Assembly: GCA_030599175.1 (NCBI GenBank)
Contig: JAUVON010000170.1
Location: forward strand, 1 to 6,306
Direction of reading: 5' to 3'
DNA length: 6,306 nucleotides
From: Desulfobulbaceae bacterium
GTDB taxonomy: Bacteria; Desulfobacterota; Desulfobulbia; Desulfobulbales; Desulfocapsaceae
Below, one piece after another: positions 5,440 through 6,306 of this stretch; position 1 is the stretch's first letter, and each line of letters begins with the position of its first letter. The notes under the pieces are model-generated. The model was given only the letters and a program-made list of their open reading frames with translations. It searched no databases and was not told where the DNA came from. A program made the translations under genes and the position numbers.

Positions 5440-5733
5440 CAACTTGATCTGAATACCCTTAACAGCTTAATTAGCGTGGATGATGGTGACGCTATCCTGA
5501 TGGCCCGAAAACTTGCTGCTGAACTGGGGCTCGGTGTGGGTATCTCTTCAGGAGCAAATTTCCTGGGTGCCCTGAAAGTTCAAGAGCGTATGGGAAGCGA
5601 TGCGGTAGTTGTTACTCTTTTTCCCGACGACAACAAAAAATATCTCAGCACTGATCTTTTCCGGAAGGAGCCGTTGCAAGATTGGTTTCTATCTCCGCAT
5701 ATCACTCTTCTCGGGGTTGAATCATTTGCGTGA
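5431..5733 (+). pseudogene. C-terminal third of a cysteine synthase (PLP enzyme)
   Basis: The intact enzyme makes cysteine from O-acetylserine and sulfide using pyridoxal phosphate. Only about the last 100 of some 300-330 residues remain. They include [11 protein letters not shown] (15-25), [11 protein letters not shown] (37-47), whose serine in this family contacts the PLP ring nitrogen, and [14 protein letters not shown] (64-77), a hallmark of bacterial cysteine synthases. The catalytic lysine region, the substrate loop and most of the PLP site are absent, so the product cannot be active. A stop lies in frame at 5419-5421, just before the homology, and there is no ribosome binding site. It is convergent with the Na+/H+ antiporter gene, 41 bases away, and head-to-head with LamG-VanZ. 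The missing N-terminal part was not found elsewhere in the window. Confidence 0.8.
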
Positions 5734-5774
5734 ATGTATTGTACATCCCGTTAGCCCGGGAATGATAAAAATAT

Positions 5775-6306
5775 TCAAACAACGTCCTCCCTTCCCTTCC
5801 ACTTTCGCATGCGCATCATCTGATCTTCGATTTCATTTATCAGATGTTGGGCCTCGGCTTCTTCCAACACCCCGTCACTCTGCATTTTCCAGACAAGGTA
5901 ACGTTCGTGGTTAAGAAGCATCCGCCGGGTCGATTGGATCTGCAGGTTCTTGACCAGTGGGCCGTGCTTTTCTCCCAGGTATCTGGTAAAATCCAACGCC
6001 TGGCTGCAGTTTAGGTTGATCATTTCCTCTACACGACGGCATACCTCGGGATTAGGGCATAACTTGTCGATATGGCGCCGCATCTCCTCCTGGGCTTCGA
6101 CAAATCCCCGGGCAATGTCATAGCTGAGGGAGAGCCGCGAAAAGAGCCACTCCTCGATAAATTTCCTCATTATCGGGATGTGACGCAATAACCTGGGAGG
6201 CGAGGGTACAGTGAAGATATGGTCCAACTCCGGGCGCGGAGCGATTTCCGGTCTGTTATCCAGGGCCTGTTCCACCGAGCGTGACAGTTTAAATGCAGCC
6301 TTTCGG
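5775..6306 (-). CDS. C-terminal part of a probable NhaP-type (CPA1) Na+/H+ antiporter, partial
   Basis: Only the C-terminal end lies in the window. The frame stays open to the right edge (RKAAFKLSRS precedes the GTG at 6275), so that GTG is probably internal and the gene begins beyond 6306. The visible 176 residues are soluble, charged and mostly helical. The segment LSYDIARGFVEAQEEM, followed by long helices with RRMLLNHERYLVWKM and a final GVLEEAEAQHLINEIEDQM, resembles the cytoplasmic tail of NhaP/NHE-type antiporters, which exchange Na+ or K+ for H+ and are regulated through that tail. No membrane segment is visible, as expected for this part. The stop (TGA at 5777-5775) faces the cysteine synthase stump. 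No terminator was seen between the two. The family call is from pattern memory. Confidence 0.6.
   Translation of the reverse strand, partial: RKAAFKLSRSVEQALDNRPEIAPRPELDHIFTVPSPPRLLRHIPIMRKFIEEWLFSRLSLSYDIARGFVEAQEEMRRHIDKLCPNPEVCRRVEEMINLNCSQALDFTRYLGEKHGPLVKNLQIQSTRRMLLNHERYLVWKMQSDGVLEEAEAQHLINEIEDQMMRMRKWKGREDVV

Noticed and set aside
1..6306. CRISPR array
   Set aside because: No regularly spaced repeats of 23-40 bases are present; the only repeats seen are two-copy or palindromic.

Overview
The window looks like chromosomal DNA of a Gram-negative deltaproteobacterium-like organism, possibly a sulfate reducer. That guess rests on gene content and style only: a DEDDh oligoribonuclease, a CspA-type protein, an exported BON protein and two kinds of cation/proton antiporter remnant. 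No taxonomic marker is complete. The base composition is fairly AT-rich, and an unusually large share of the window is non-coding or broken.

Layout. Bases 1-336 carry the outer end of an IS21-like element (two copies of its terminal repeat) and otherwise no convincing gene. A small acidic protein of unknown function follows (337-588). After about 350 non-coding bases comes a cold-shock gene (945-1145), with a switch-like palindromic leader and a hairpin near its end. Next are an intact oligoribonuclease gene, orn (1560-2102), and, from its own promoter, a 124-aa protein that resembles the STAS/SpoIIAA-like family (2425-2799).

At 2908-2930 lies what appears to be the last 23 bases of a tmRNA gene (ssrA), cut off from its body and followed by a terminator-like hairpin. 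Integrases often target this part of ssrA, so I read it as an attachment-site scar. Directly after it is the C-terminal RCK domain of a KefB/KefC-type (CPA2) antiporter, truncated at its 5' end and broken by an in-frame TAA. Its tail overlaps the start of an intact exported two-BON-domain protein gene (3347-3892). The 375 bases after that have a near-consensus promoter and two long-range helices but no ORF, so they may encode a small RNA.

On the minus strand, 4268-5437 encodes a membrane protein with a LamG-like extracellular domain fused to a C-terminal VanZ domain. Its start lies on the broken edge of a cysteine synthase gene, of which only the C-terminal third remains (5431-5733, plus strand). 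The window closes with the C-terminal part of a probable NhaP-type Na+/H+ antiporter (minus strand, running off the right edge).

The genes do not form one pathway. The clearest theme is rearrangement: an IS end, an ssrA scar and two gene stumps (antiporter, cysteine synthase) sit among intact single-gene units. I found no convincing new multi-gene system. The best leads are the ssrA scar, the LamG-VanZ protein at a breakpoint, and the orphan promoter at 3914.
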